From Mixophyes australis (lineage: Eukaryota; Chordata; Amphibia; Anura; Limnodynastidae): a DNA stretch of 64,000 nt. Within the stretch, counting starts at the first letter, position 1; every line of letters starts with the position of its first letter. Shown here one piece after another: positions 11,917 through 23,923 of the stretch. Made by a program: the position numbers and the translations under genes. The stretch lies in NCBI GenBank assembly GCA_036250195.1, contig JAVHZZ010000002.1:67896205-67960204 (forward strand). Direction: 5' to 3'. Under the pieces are notes generated by a model that worked only from the letters and a program-made list of their open reading frames with translations, searched no databases and was not told the DNA's origin.

Positions 11917-13722
11917 AAGCCAGGTTTGACAATCCTTGCTACAGGGCCCAATGGCAAAACTGCTACGGACAGAGGGCCAGGGGCAAAGCTGTCTACTCTG
12001 AAGTGTTTTGAATGTGGTGAGCCAGGCCACTTTAAGGCAGAGTGTCCTAAACTACCGGAACCCATGGACTGTTCCGTGGCACATATTGGGCCTGCATTTC
12101 CAAGCTGTTTTACCATGAGTCCCACATCAGAAAGTCCTTGTTTGTTCCGGGTGACTGTGCTAATCAACCAAAACCTGGTTCTGGCCTTGGTTGACTCGGG
12201 GAGTGAACTCTCATTGGTTTCCAGCTCTGCCTTACCCGAAACCAAAACTTCTCGGTTGCCCAAGGTGAAGGTTCTTTGCGTACATGGCACGACAGAGGAG
12301 TATGAAAGAACAATACTACCAGTCACAATCAAAGACAAAACTGTTATGGTGGTAGCTGCCATAGCACCTAAACTCCCATACCCACTGTTTAATGATGTCC
12401 TTGGTGAGCGGATCCGACCGGACATGCCGGCAACTGATGCAACAGTCGGAAGCCCGGTCTTAAAGGAACCGCCTAAGAATCCACAACATCTGGACATCGA
12501 TCTTTGGGAACCGCCAAACCGGAATGCCATCCTGGGAGTCACAGCAGGAGTTCCACAAAAGCATCCACCTGTGGGGAAACATGGACAGTCCAAACTAGCA
12601 ATGGTCGGTGATGTCGCAGATGAGCCCACCCCGCCTGTCAGTGAGGATACGGACTGGTCCGCAATACCAATTTTGTTTCCTCTGCAGGACTTTGCTCGAG
12701 ACCAACTTAATGATGCCATTTTGGAACATGCCTTTAAAAGTGTGACTGAGGTAAATGGGGTAGCGAAAGCAGCCCAGCCTGCAGAAGGTATACCATATTT
12801 TATTGTTAAAAATAATTTCTTGTATAGAGTTGCTACTGTGCAGGGGGAAAAAGTAGAACAATTAATGGTTCCTCAGGTCCATGTACCCCTAGTGTTAAAA
12901 GCAGCACATATACATGTCTGTGGGGGACACCTAGGGGAGGATAAAACACGGGAACGAGTTCTGCTTAGGTTTTACTGGCCCGGTGTACACATGGCAATAA
13001 AAAAATATTGCCGGTCCTGTCCCATTTGTCAGAGAACCTGTCCCAAACCCATGTACAGGGCACCTCTCATTCCAATACCAATAGTACAAGTTCCCTTTGA
13101 ACGTATAGCTATGGACCTTGTGGGGCCACTGGAAAAATCAGCACGTGGGCACCAGTATATACTAGTGGTGCTTGACTATGCAACCAGGTATCCAGAGGCA
13201 ATTTCCCTACGAAACATAAAGTCCAGCACCATAGCTAAAGAACTGTTATTGATGTTTACACGCTTGGGAATACCCAAAGAAATTCTCACAGACCAGGGTA
13301 CTCCATTCATGTCTAAACTGATGAAGGACATGTGCCAGTTGCTAGGGGTTACGGCGCTTCACACCTCTGTATATCATCCACAAACAGATGGCTTGGTGGA
13401 ACGCTTTAACCGCACATTAAAGCACATGCTCAGGAAAGCAGTGGCTCAAGAGAAAAAAGATTGGGACACTCTTATTCCCTATTTGATGTTTGCCATCCGT
13501 GAGGTACCTCAAGCTTCAACAGGGTTTAGTCCCTTTGAGTTATTGTTTGGGAGACAGCCCAGGGGTATCTTAGATATTTTAAAAGAAGGCTGGGAGCAGC
13601 AAGGTCCCAGGGAGCCAAATCTGGTACAATTTGTGTCCCAAATGTATGAGAGGCTAGGAAAGATAGGGCCCATTGTGCAGCAACATGTAAAAGGCTCAGG
13701 AACGACAGAAGAAAAGTTATGA
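11917..13722 (+). pseudogene. Pol part 1: zinc knuckle, protease, integrase
   Basis: Same frame as gag. CCHC knuckle CFECGEPGHFKAEC at 12004-12045. Protease active-site motif ALVDSGSELSL near 12184-12216. Integrase zinc module with HVCGGHLGEDKT and CRSCPICQRT at about 12915-13035. DDE core with first Asp in AMDLVGPL (about 13110), second in LTDQGTPF (about 13290) and Glu in QTDGLVERFNRTLK (about 13400). The frame breaks near 13693, where the next part continues in another frame, and stops at 13722. A methionine at 11926 is not needed as a start if the stop at 11914 is bypassed or is a mutation. Confidence 0.85.
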
Positions 13723-14911
13723 CAAAAGTGCTGTGGTTCGATCTTTCAAGCCTGGGCACAAGGTCCTAGTCCTGGTTCCTACACAGGAAAGCAAACTTTT
13801 CGCCCATTGGCAGGGTCCATATGAAGTTCTAGAGGCTGTCGGTCCTGTCAATTACAGAGTCCGCCAGTTAGGTAGGAGAAGGGAGGAGCAAATATATCAT
13901 GTGAACCTCCTTAAACCCTGGCATTATGAGGAAACCTCTCCTCAGGTAGTGAGTACTGCCATTGAAAAGTCTGAAGTACCCATAGAGCCAGCCTTGTCCA
14001 TTCAGCAGAGACAACAGACTGATGAAATGATTCTCCGGAACAGGGATGTCTTCTCTGCCATTCCTGGGCGCACTACCTTAATCGAACACGACATTGTCAC
14101 TGCGCCAGGAGTCATTGTCAAGCAGAAGCCATATCGTATTCCAGAAGCCAGACGGGTGGACGTGAGAAAGGAGGTTGAGAAGATGCTCCAGTTAGATGTA
14201 ATTGAAGAGTCCACTAGTGAATGGAATAGTCCCATTGTGCTTGTCCCGAAACCCAATGGGACAATTAGGTTCTGCAATGACTTTAGGCGCCTAAACAGTA
14301 TGTCGCAGTTTGATGTCTATCCGATGCCACGTGTGGATGAACTAGTGGAAAATCTTGCTGGTAGCAATTATTTAACAACCCTTGATCTAACAAAGGGTTA
14401 TTGGCAAGTTCCCCTGACTTCCATGGCCAAGCCAAAGACTGCATTCTCCACCCCTGATGGTCTCTATCAATATAAAGTCCTACCCTTTGGGTTGCATGGG
14501 GCACCTGCCACCTTCCAAAGGGCTATGAATAAATTGCTACGACCTCACACAGCTTATGCAGCTGCTTACTTGGACGATATAGTGATTTATACCCCAGCCT
14601 CGGGATCACATTTAGCCAAAGTTGAGGCGGTCTTATCTTCATTACGGTCCGCAGGGTTAACAGCTAACTCAGAGAAATGTGCCATAGCCATGAGAGAAGC
14701 CAAATATTTGGGGTACATTGTTGGTCGAGGGCATGTAAATCCCCAGCTAGACAAAGTGGAGGCCGTCAAAAATTGGACAAGATCAGAGAAAAAGTCACAG
14801 TTAAGAACCTTTTTAGGCTTAGTAGGTTACTACAGGCGTTTTGTAAGCCACTTCGCCACTAGAGCTGCTCCACTTACGGACATGTTAAAAAAAGTTGTCC
14901 AGATAGATTAA
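13694..14911 (+). pseudogene. Pol part 2: integrase C-terminus and reverse transcriptase
   Basis: Frame two. Opens with the integrase tail (QKKSYDKSAVVRSFKPG) and the GPY/F module (HWQGPYEVLEAVGPVNYRV, about 13806-13862). RT motifs follow in order: PYRIPEARR, SPIVLVPKPNGTIRFC, LTTLDLTKGYWQVPL, FGLHGAPATFQRAMN, catalytic YLDDIVIY near 14570-14593, and LRTFLGLVGYYRRFV. The frame stops at 14911 after a seven-A tract at 14887-14893 where RNase H resumes in another frame. Placement of RT after integrase is the key feature of this element. Confidence 0.85.
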
Positions 14912-15537
14912 CCTGGTCTGACTCTGCAGAAACCGCCTGGTCTGATCTTCAGTTAGCTCTTTGTTCCTCTCCAGTTCTACAAGCACCAGATTTTACCCGG
15001 AGGTTCTTCCTCCAAACTGATGCTTCTGGCGTTGGCTTAGGTGCAGTCTTGTCACAGGAGAAGAATGGAGTAGAAAATCCTGTCCTGTACCTAAGTCGTA
15101 AGTTGCTTCCAAGGGAACAAAAATATGCCACTGTGGAGAAAGAATGTCTCGCCATAAAATGGGCTACAGAAGCTCTGCGCTATTATCTCCTAGGCAGAGA
15201 GTTCACCCTAATAACAGACCATGCACCATTAAGATGGATGCAGAAGAAACGGGAGGTAAATGCCAAGGTAACCCGCTGGTTCTTGGCACTACAACCTTTC
15301 AAGTTCTCAGTAGAACATAGGCCTGGGATTCTACACAAAAATGCAGATGCATTGTCACGAAAATATGCGCTCCTCACGAAGTCCGCGTCCCCCTACTTGG
15401 AGACGCTAGGGGGAGGGATATGTAACAAAAGGAGGCATTTAGCTGGCAATATGCAGATAAAGCAGGGAAGTAGAGTAAAACATTGGCACAGTTATGTACC
15501 TAGGTGGAGATTAAACCAGGTAAAAACATATGTGTAG
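14894..15537 (+). pseudogene. Pol part 3: RNase H
   Basis: Back in frame one. Ty3-type RNase H with FLQTDASGVGLGAVLSQ (first Asp), VEKECLAIKWATEALRYY (Glu), TLITDHAPLRWM (Asp) and HRPGILHKNADALSR. The open frame runs across the polypurine tract into the 3' LTR, stopping at 15537. Confidence 0.85.
15408..15418 (+). other. Polypurine tract
   Basis: aggggg aggga directly before the 3' LTR, the expected plus-strand primer site. Confidence 0.7.
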
Positions 15538-15919
15538 TTTAAAATTGGTTTACTTACATGATTTGAAAGCTGCTTCCTCTCAGCAAACAGACAGGGTGGG
15601 TCTGATAGTCTAAACAGAGGCAGGGATGGGCATTTCCTTTTAAAGAGAAGGTGGGTGTGTCATCTGTCCATCAAGCTAGGCCTGTGGGAGGTGTGTCAGG
15701 TATAAAACCCTGCTTGTTTCATTGTTCAGAAAGACTAACGCTGGGGTAGCTGGCTAGTCTTGAGAGAGAGCTGGTCTATGTATAGCAAGCGTTTAGGGTC
15801 TCCAATATTGCTGTGAAAGTATACGGTGTCAAAACATTTATTACCATCCTGACAATAAAGAACCATAAAAAGGAAGAAGTTGTACGCGTGTGCTTCTGCA
15901 GTAGCGGGCTCCTGCCACA
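15421..15919 (+). repeat. 3' LTR of the Gmr1-like element
   Basis: Near copy of 10721-11220, ending CCACA just before the ctac duplication. Preceded by a polypurine tract. Confidence 0.85.
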
Positions 15920-15923
15920 CTAC

Positions 15924-16453
15924 AAAGCCCTCAACAACAACACCCCTGCATACATCTCAAATCTCATATTAAAACACTCTCCCTCCCGCCCCCTTAGATC
16001 TACCTCTGACCTGCGCCTTGTCTCATATCTGATAAATACCTCTCACTCCCACCTACAAGACTTCTCCCATGCTTCTCCCCACTAATGGAATTCCTTACCA
16101 CGCTCAATCACACTTTCCCACAGCCTTCAAATCTTTAGATGCTTTTTGAAAACCCATCTCTTTTTTACAGGTGACCTTATCCTCAATAACACTATTCACA
16201 CTAATGCACCCTCAAAACTATCCCAATATCCTCTCTGAGCCACACTCGCTCCTTTTGTTTCAACCGTGCCCGCTTCCCTTTAGAATGTAAGCTCTCTAAT
16301 GAGCAGAGTCCTCCAAACCCTTTGTTTTCATGTCTCCATTCATTTTGGCTACCCTGTCTGTGCTTGTTTTACGTATGTCTTGTTATATGTATGTACTTGT
16401 CTTCCCTACTGTATGGTACTATGGTACCTTACAGATCTACGATATTAATTTAT

Positions 16454-16495
<42 letters not shown>
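15924..16495 (+). pseudogene. L2-like LINE, right part and 3' UTR with (AAT)n tail
   Basis: Continues the LINE fragment at 10645-10720: KALNNNTPAYISNLILKHS and further C-terminal ORF2 sequence, then a 3' UTR with atgtaagctctctaatgag and an (AAT)n tail at about 16455-16493. Confidence 0.7.
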
Positions 16496-16497
<2 letters not shown>

Positions 16498-16734
16498 TGG
16501 GCCTCACAACACAGAAGGTAAAAAAATGAACATAGGAGGATAATATTGAAAAAAATTATCTGGAAATGTGGCTGTGAGGGACTCTAGTCCAGTGCACTTT
16601 TAAATAAGGGGATATTATCTCATCCTCGCTCTGCAGAAATAGTAAATTTTAAATATCCTATTTCTGGTTTTCCTTTTAAATTCACCAGCCTTAGAGCATA
16701 GGCGTTCTGAAGGAAGTGAAGTAGCCATAGCTGT

Positions 16735-16899
16735 CAAATATTGTGTCGCTATATGTCCACCATTGGGAAGCATCGGAAAACATCAGAGGAGAAATCTAGC
16801 AATGGTGAGGAAACATTGGATCCTCACCATTGCAGGGTAAACCATGGAACATCGGAACCATCTAATCAAAGGTTCTGATGAGACATTCCCATCCCTAGA
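16735..16899. mobile_element. Possible hAT MITE remnant
   Basis: Right end ccatcccta matches a TAGGGATGG hAT-type terminus, and inner sequence has repeated catcggaa. The left terminus was not found. Confidence 0.3.
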
Positions 16900-17141
16900 A
16901 CTTTGATGTGACAGGATTGGACATGAGATTGAATGTGGGGGTCAAAAGAGAGGTAGGAATCGAGGCTGATGCCCAGGCAGCAGAATTGGGGAACAGATAA
17001 GATGGTGGTGTTGTTGATAAAGATCAAGATGGAATGAAGATCTAGAAGGAGGGAAGACAATGAGTTTGGTTTAGGCAATGTTAATTTTGAGTTGACATGA
17101 GGGATCAGGGGAATAGAGGTAAAGTTAAATGTCATCGGCAT
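16900..17141 (-). pseudogene. L2-like LINE fragment
   Basis: Minus frame reads INNTTILSVPQFCCLGISLD followed by SYLSFDPHIQSHVQSC, matching the L2 region just after the RT core (compare VNNTTISSVSQACCLGVTLD near 61690). Confidence 0.6.
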
Positions 17142-17479
17142 CAGAGGTGGAACTAGCGAGCTGTGGACCCCAGTTCAGGGAGGCGAGGAGGAGGGAACTG
17201 GGGCCCCTGATCCTCTGCATCTGCCACGCAGCAGGCCCCAATATCTCCATGGTAACCTATACCTAATCTCTGGCTACTGTGTTCATCGCAGCCCTAACTA
17301 ACATCTGTAATCTCTTACTCTATGTTTGTATATATCCATCATTTTTCAAGCAAGTGTTATTCTTCATACCCTGAAAGAAAACAAAGATATGTGAACTTTG
17401 TACCTCCCCATCTCTCAACTCCAATGTCCCTTAGCTTCTTGAGAGGCTTCCAGAAACTTGGGTCACAAACTTCCTTTTC

Positions 17480-18390
17480 AAACACTTTTGAACCTTAGGC
17501 ATTCCACAGACACTACTCACTTCTAAATATCTTTGACCTCCCTGCTGTGTTTTACACTGGATCCACATCCACTCCACTTCCTCTATCAGTTGGAGTATCT
17601 TGGTCATTTACCCTTTGCTCTACCATTTCCTCTACCATTTCTCTTGAACTAATAAGTTCCTTCGGGTTTTAGTGTAACATCTAGGCAGATAGCACCCAAA
17701 TTTATCTGTCCTCTCTGTATCTTTCCCCACCTGTATTTGCCTGTGTTATTGAATATCTTTCATGATGTCCTCTTGCTTCAAACTCAATCTTTCAAAAATT
17801 GAGGTAAAAATCTTTACATCAGTCAACAGAAGCTGATCAAAACAATAGACCCTACCCATCAACCTCACTGCCTAGGTGTCATCTTTGACTCAGAACTGTA
17901 CATTGCTCTCATCTCATCCACTCTCATTATTTGATCTCATTTCTGGGGTTGCAGGACTTTTTTGTTCTGCACTCATTCTGTACAAGCCTCTACCTCATAC
18001 AACACATTCACCTAGCCTCCAAACCCTCAACCCATTCCCCAAAACATACATCTATTGCCTAAGCTTATACATGGCAACCACCTCTTAATCTCTTTAGTTC
18101 ATACAATTCATGCTTTCTGACCCAAAAACAGACATTGCTCTGTGACTGGAACATATAACCCCACTATTCACTTTTTCCCACTACAATCTGGTTGGACCAA
18201 TATACAATTTGTGACACTTAACTTCATATATTGAAATCTTAATTCCCAATATACTACAAGTTTGTGATCAGGCACCTCTTACCTCTTTGTCTGTTTATTA
18301 ATAGCCTGTCTTGTTTTATTATTGTGTTTGTTCCCAATTGTAACTGTGGAATATGCCTGTTGTATATGTAATAATTTAATTAAATAAATG
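17480..18390 (+). pseudogene. Highly decayed L2-like LINE
   Basis: Broken frames include MSSCFKLNLSKIEVKIF and HCLGVIFDSELYIALISS, then a 3' region. Stops are frequent. Confidence 0.45.
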
Positions 18391-18567
18391 CTAATAACAA
18401 TATTTATGCCATGAACTATTCTTGCTACAAAAATTCAAACTGGTGGAGTGTGGAAGTCTGACATCTAGTGGCCTATCTGGCAATTGCTCTATATAGTAAA
18501 ACATCTAATATTGTGTGTTATTTCATTCTCATTTCTTTAGTGAAAATGCTGCAACTTTCTTATAGAT

Positions 18568-18830
18568 CATATTTGCCTACTCTCCCGGAATTTCCGGAAG
18601 GCTCCCGAATTGAAGGGAGTCCTCCAGGACTCCCATAAGAGTAAGCAAACCTCCCTGATTCGCAGAAATTCACAACATTGAATGTCGGAGGCGGAACTTA
18701 ATAGCGTCAATAAGTCCCACCCCGCCATGCAATGCCATGAAGTTTGGCATTTTATAGTGGCTATGGTGACGCAACAATGCCACCACGCCCCCTCCTCTAC
18801 CCCCTGTCACATGAAAGTTGGCATGTATGT
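18568..18830. mobile_element. hAT MITE (CATAyTTGCC family), diverged copy
   Basis: Ends CATATTTGCCTACTCTCC and GGCATGTATG. The flanking 8-bp duplication is ttatagat/tgatagat (one mismatch). Same family as 22942-23222. Confidence 0.6.
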
Positions 18831-18999
18831 GATAGATGTATTAGAAAATTGAACATAAAATTGATTTTAAACATGTTATAGGAGTATTGGACTTGAGTAA
18901 AACATCAGGATTTGCAGTTAAAGAATAGAAATAAAAGTAAACTAGTAGATAGAGCTAGCATTCTAATTGTAGGAGGGCACACCTGAACAAAAAGGAGTG

Positions 19000-19430
19000 T
19001 AGCTCAAAATTAAGATTGTAAGTTGTGAGGGGCTTTAGTGTGGTTAGTGTAGATGAGAGTAGGAAAATAAAAATCTAATTTCAGAGAGTGTTTAAAGATT
19101 TGAAGGCTGTGGGAGAGTTTGATCAGGCGTGGTAGGGAATTCCATAAATGGGTAGAGACACTTGAGTCTTATAGGTGAGAGTGAAGGTTGGTTACCAGAG
19201 AGGATCAGGACATAGATCTAACAGGGTGATAGGGGAATTTAGGAGATGTACAAAGAGGCGGATTCGTTGAGGGCTTTGTAGGTAAGGGTGATTAAATTGA
19301 ATTTGATTCTGGAGGACATGGAAACCAGTGTAGTGATTTGCAAAGTAGTGTAAAAGATGTGGAGCAGTGAGAGAGGAATTGCTGAGGCATATACAGATAA
19401 AAGACAATATATTCTCAGGTGTATCAAAAT
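19000..19430 (-). pseudogene. L2-like LINE 3' part
   Basis: Minus frames read IKFNLITLTYKALNESASLY, then THLWNSLPRLIKLSHSLQIF near 19080-19150. Same ORF2 C-terminus as at 9440-10240. Confidence 0.6.
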
Positions 19431-19647
19431 GAAACAACTTTAAGATGTGGTCAACAGCTACAGCTTATACAGTAAGAGCAGACTGTGCAACATGTCCTTT
19501 GAAGAAATGTCTTATTCCGGAATGATCTGGAGTGTCTGGTAAAAAAAAAATAGATGAAAAACATGCTCTTGAAAACCTGGCAAGGGCTATGCTCCAAGAA
19601 TCATCAATGAATGAGTAGTATAGAGTACATTCATATAGGGTCAGAAG

Positions 19648-20044
19648 CAGGCCCGGCGCTCCCATTAGGCAAGGTTAGGCACTTGCCTAGGGCGCCAGGC
19701 TCTGGAGGGCGCCACAGAATTCTAAAATACTTTAAAACTGTGCGGCGACCGCTGACCATACCTGTCACGGCCGCCGCACAGCATTCAGATGCACGGGGAG
19801 GGGGGGAAGAGGCTATTTTGTCACCACCGCCGCCTCTCTGCTCCGTCTCCTCCCCTCCACTTACTAGTGTCAGTGAGTGGAGGGGAGGAGACGGAGCAGA
19901 GGGGCGGCGGTGGTGAGACAAGGTAAGGAGAGGAGGGAGGAGGGCGGCGATTTTTGCGGGGGGGGGGGGGCGGCGATTTTTGCGCGGGGGGGCGCAGCTT
20001 TTTTTAAAATGCCTAGGGCGCCGTGGACCCTAGCACCGGCCCTG
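19648..20044. mobile_element. GC-rich hAT MITE
   Basis: Inverted ends CAGGCCCGGCGCT and AGCACCGGCCCTG, with a perfect 8-bp duplication gtcagaag (19640-19647, 20045-20052). The centre holds G and C tracts and two inverted copies of a gcctagggcgcc motif. Confidence 0.8.
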
Positions 20045-20613
20045 GTCAGAAGCAGTTGAGGTTTATCAGCTGGCAATACAAACTTACTGCCTTGTGATGC
20101 CAGAAGCAAAGAGCCTATGAACAGGTAAAGGCCTGCACTTGTTCTTACCCAAACTTGTTAAACTATGTCCACAATTACTGAGGTGTCACATCTGTGCCGA
20201 TTCCCTATTGGTAAACAACAGTTATGAGGCTAGTGTGATCTTCATCTGTAGATACCTCTTTTCTTTAAAAGTAGTTGTGCTTACTGGTCCTCCGTTGCCT
20301 CCAGGACCTATGCATTAGTCAGAGTTGTTTATTGGCAAGGGATACAGGGTACTACACCTATGAAAGCACAGGGATAAAACAGGATACAAGTTTAGAGACA
20401 CAAATACAAAGTAAATGCTTGATGCCAACTTGTAGAAAATTTATGCTCAAGGAAAAAACTTTTTGATGGCTTGTGGATCATTTAGGACTGCCTGATAGAC
20501 TAGAGGAATGGTCAAGAGAGTGGCAACACCAGTTTAATGGCAAATAAAAACAAAATCTTGGTCTCAAAATCCCAAATGCTAAATATAGTATTAATGGCAT
20601 GATAATGGAAACT

Positions 20614-20940
20614 GTGGGAAGCACAGCGGCATAGTGGTTAACATTTCTGCCTAACAGTGAGGCATGAGTTTTCATTACCAAGGATTTATCTGTGAGGAGT
20701 TTATATGTTCTGCTTGTGTTTGCTGTGGGTTTCTTCCCATACTCCAAAAAACATACTGGTAGGTTAATTGGCTCTGGACAAAATTAACCCTGTGTGTCTG
20801 TGTCTTTGTGTGCATGTTTTAGGGAATTTAGATTGTAAGCTCCATTGGAGCAGGGATTGATGTGTTTGGCAAATATTCTCTATACAACACTGCATAACTA
20901 GTGGTGCTTTATAAGCAATAAATAAAAACATAACAATGAA
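20614..20940 (+). mobile_element. V-SINE
   Basis: tRNA-like head (catagtggttaacatttctg), partial core, aaaaacatactggtaggtta and tail ttgtaagctccattggagca. Confidence 0.65.
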
Positions 20941-21092
20941 TATCACCATCAATTGTTTTAACCTTAACAGCTGTTTATTGCAATAATACATAGATACAAA
21001 ATGAGATAAAGCATAGCAGTGACGCAGTAAATTGATTGTCATAGAAGAGATTGTTTTCACTTCTTCCTTTTAGGCATGAAAATGCTATTTTA

Positions 21093-21834
21093 TCTACCGC
21101 ACTAACCTCAGACCCCACGACTAATTGTACCCCATTCATACTGCACCAAAATCCCGGGTTTTTGCCGGGGCGAGCTCAAACGACCCGGGTCTTGGTGCAG
21201 TATGAATGGTACAAGTCAAAAATCCCGGGTCTAAAAACCCGGGTCTTCAACCCGGGATTTATTGAGGGGTAATTCCCGGGTCGGACCCGGGTTGCCTGCA
21301 CTATGAACGGTGCAACCCGGGTTTTTCAACCTGGGTTGCACAGAAAACAAGCTGATTGGCTGTCTGCCTGTCTCTGGAGGATGATGTCATCTGTGGGAGC
21401 CCGTGGAAGATTTGAGAAGGAGTTTAGGAGAAATGGTGGATGGTGGAGTGCAGATCAAGCTGAAGCAGAGTCACCTTTCAATGACATCACCATTTTTCAG
21501 CCAATGAAAACTGCTCTGGTGATGACTTGTGCAGTATGAATGGGGTCAACCCGGGAAATTCCCGGGTCTGAAGTGCAGTATGAATGGTGTTTCTGAGCTG
21601 GGACGCTCCGAGCCCCGGCAAAAATCCGGCTTGAAAAACCCGGAATATTACCGGGGCGGCAGTATGAAAGCGGTATTAGATGCAGATACTATGTACTTTC
21701 TTGAATATTATCTGACTAGGTATATATTGTTATGTTTGCTCCCCACTCTATACCCCCCACCACTTTTTTCTGTATCCTCTTCATCCCTAACTACTAAAAT
21801 GCTAATAAAAAATTATTGATGTTAAAAAAAAAAA
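21093..21834 (+). mobile_element. Poly(A) retro-insertion with 15-bp target duplication
   Basis: The 15-mer gaaaatgctatttta is present at 21078-21092 and 21835-21849. The insert ends aataaa.. then 11 A, the mark of LINE-type target-primed insertion. The 3' part (21700-21834) resembles an L1-type 3' UTR; the 5' part is the palindromic block 21120-21680. Confidence 0.75.
21120..21680. repeat. CCCGGGT-rich palindromic MITE-like block
   Basis: Many copies of cccgggt/acccggg in both orientations and repeated gcagtatgaatgg/ccattcatactgc. It forms a large imperfect inverted repeat. Superfamily not determined. Confidence 0.5.
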
Positions 21835-22311
21835 GAAAATGCTATTTTATAGTCCTATGGTTCAGAAGTTATAACTTACCATTATTCCATTTTCAATAAA
21901 GGTATACATAAGATGTTTGTGGGAAAACTACTGTATTTTGCGTTGTACTTAAGTCATTCAGAAATACACATAAATTATTCTTTTGTCAGATGTCAGAATT
22001 AATCCAGGTATTGTGCAAAACTGAAGTATGCATTGATCATGCACAAATACAAAGACCTGCATTGATCACTTTGTGTTATCATCTCACTTGGGGAACAGGT
22101 TTCATTTATAAATAAAATAACTGAACAACTGTGATCCCAAATAGTTAAAATAATTTTGTGCAAAGAGTTGGATTCAAGCCTAAGAAGTTTAAATATAGTA
22201 CTAACACATAACAAATACAAAAGCTCTGTATGATTCTTAGAAAACATGTAAATGTAGATCAGAATTAGAGCTGGATTAACCAATGCTCAAAAAAACACAC
22301 AAGGTTGGGGG

Positions 22312-22515
22312 TCACGGCACCACAGTGGCTCAGTGATTAGTAATTCTGCCTCACAGCGCTAGGGTCATGAGTTTGATTCCCAACCATGACCTTATCTGTG
22401 TGGAGTTTTTATGTTCTCCTTGTGTTTGTGTGGGTTTCCTCCTGGTGCTACAGTTTCCTCCCACATTCCAAAAACATACTGGTAGGCTAATTGGCTGCTA
22501 TCAAATTGACCCTTG

Positions 22516-22554
<39 letters not shown>

Positions 22555-22660
22555 TAGGGAATTTAGACTGTAAGCTCCAATGGGGGCAGGGACTGATGTG
22601 AGTGAGTACTCTGCACAGCGCTGAAAAATTAGTGGGGCTATATAAATAGCTGATGATAAT
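22312..22660 (+). mobile_element. V-SINE, near full length
   Basis: A-box region agtggctcagtgatta, B-box region gagtttgattccc, central gtgtgggtttcctcctggtg, a (GT)n expansion, tail and ctatataaatagctgatgat end. Confidence 0.75.
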
Positions 22661-22941
22661 GGTCCATTAATACTGTATTCTTTCTTAGAGTCAATATGGT
22701 GCCAGTAAATTTAGGAAGCATAAAAACTGGTGAAGAAAATATTATCTATATTAGACAAGATTTTAAGAGAAAACAAAGTCATATTTAATTATGTATTTTT
22801 ACATGTAAATCTGATTCAAAACTGTGAGAGTCGTTTGACTTAATTCATTTTAAAAAGTTGCAATGACAGTTTTTACTTTTATTCTGTGAAGACAGTCTCA
22901 TTCAAAATAAACAATTTCACAAAATATTTAATAATTTAGTT

Positions 22942-23222
22942 CATACTTGCCAACTCTCCCGGAAAGTCCGGGAGACTCCCGAAATTCGGGTCAGTCTCCC
23001 GGGCGAGCTGGCATTTCTCCCTGATCCTGGATATCACCGAAAATCGCGTCATTGGACGCGATTCTCAGTGACTCACGCCATTTTGGAGGGCGGGAGGGGG
23101 CAGGGCGAGGCCAATCGAGTCATTTTGGCCCCGCCTCCTGCGATGTAAATGAAATTGACACGATTGGCCTCACCCCGCCCTCTCCCGCCCTCCAGTCACG
23201 TTTCCGGGAGTTGGCAAGTATG
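22942..23222. mobile_element. hAT MITE (CATACTTGCC family)
   Basis: Inverted ends CATACTTGCCAACTCTCCCG and GGAGTTGGCAAGTATG, with a perfect 8-bp duplication atttagtt (22934-22941, 23223-23230). 281 bp. Confidence 0.85.
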
Positions 23223-23923
23223 ATTTAGTTCATTAGGCCTCATATTATATGCCTCTTCCATGTGAACAAATTTTAGCACAAATTAATCTGAAGTGGAAAA
23301 GTTTCAGATTGTAAGAAAAGGAGTTATTGCTAATGTAAATTTATATAATGTAAACATATATAACGTAGCATGATTGTCTATAAAATGTATGGAAGTCAGG
23401 ACTATATTTAGAGTGGACTCTGTGCTAGGCATTGTTAGTACATACAGCCTATATTGCTCATGTTATAATTTATGTAGAGATGGTCACTGACCCCCGTGTT
23501 TTGGTTTTGTTTTTGGTTTTGGATCTGGATTACCTTTGTGTTTTGGTTTTGCAAAACCGAAATTGCGTGTTTTGGTTTTGGTTTTGTTTGGTTTTGTTTT
23601 GCCATTTTTGAAAAAAATACAATGTTTTTGGTCTAAAATAACCTAATTTAGTGCTCAACAAGTTTCTTGGATATGTGAGGTAATTCTAAAGCTAATAAAT
23701 TATCCAAAAAACAGTTTAATCCCTGGTAGGCCGTCCTTAATGCGAACACTTGCCTGCAAATTATACAGACAAACCTGGTTGTCTACCTCCTCCATCTTTG
23801 ATTCCTTGCAATGTAGCCATTGTCTTTGGGTGTATATTACACCCTCCACTTAAAGTTGAATACGAAAAAAAGCAGCCTGCATAGACTGTGGAATTAGAAA
23901 GTAAAAATAAATGGACCATGGTA

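Larger units (their letters stand above)
10721..15919 (+). mobile_element. Gmr1-like Ty3/gypsy LTR retrotransposon
   Basis: Two LTRs of about 500 bp (10721-11220 and 15421-15919) differ at roughly ten positions, so the insertion is fairly recent. It is flanked by the 4-bp duplication ctac (10717-10720, 15920-15923). Order of parts: gag with SCAN-like segment, CCHC knuckle, protease, integrase, GPY/F module, reverse transcriptase, RNase H, polypurine tract. Integrase lying before RT is the copia-like order known from the Gmr1 group of Ty3/gypsy elements. One in-frame stop (11914) and two frameshifts (about 13693, 14887-14893) make this copy defective. Confidence 0.88.

Noticed and set aside
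11913..12719. 268-aa minus-strand frame opposite pol
   Set aside because: Shadow of the pol frame; no domain, while the plus strand has knuckle and protease motifs.
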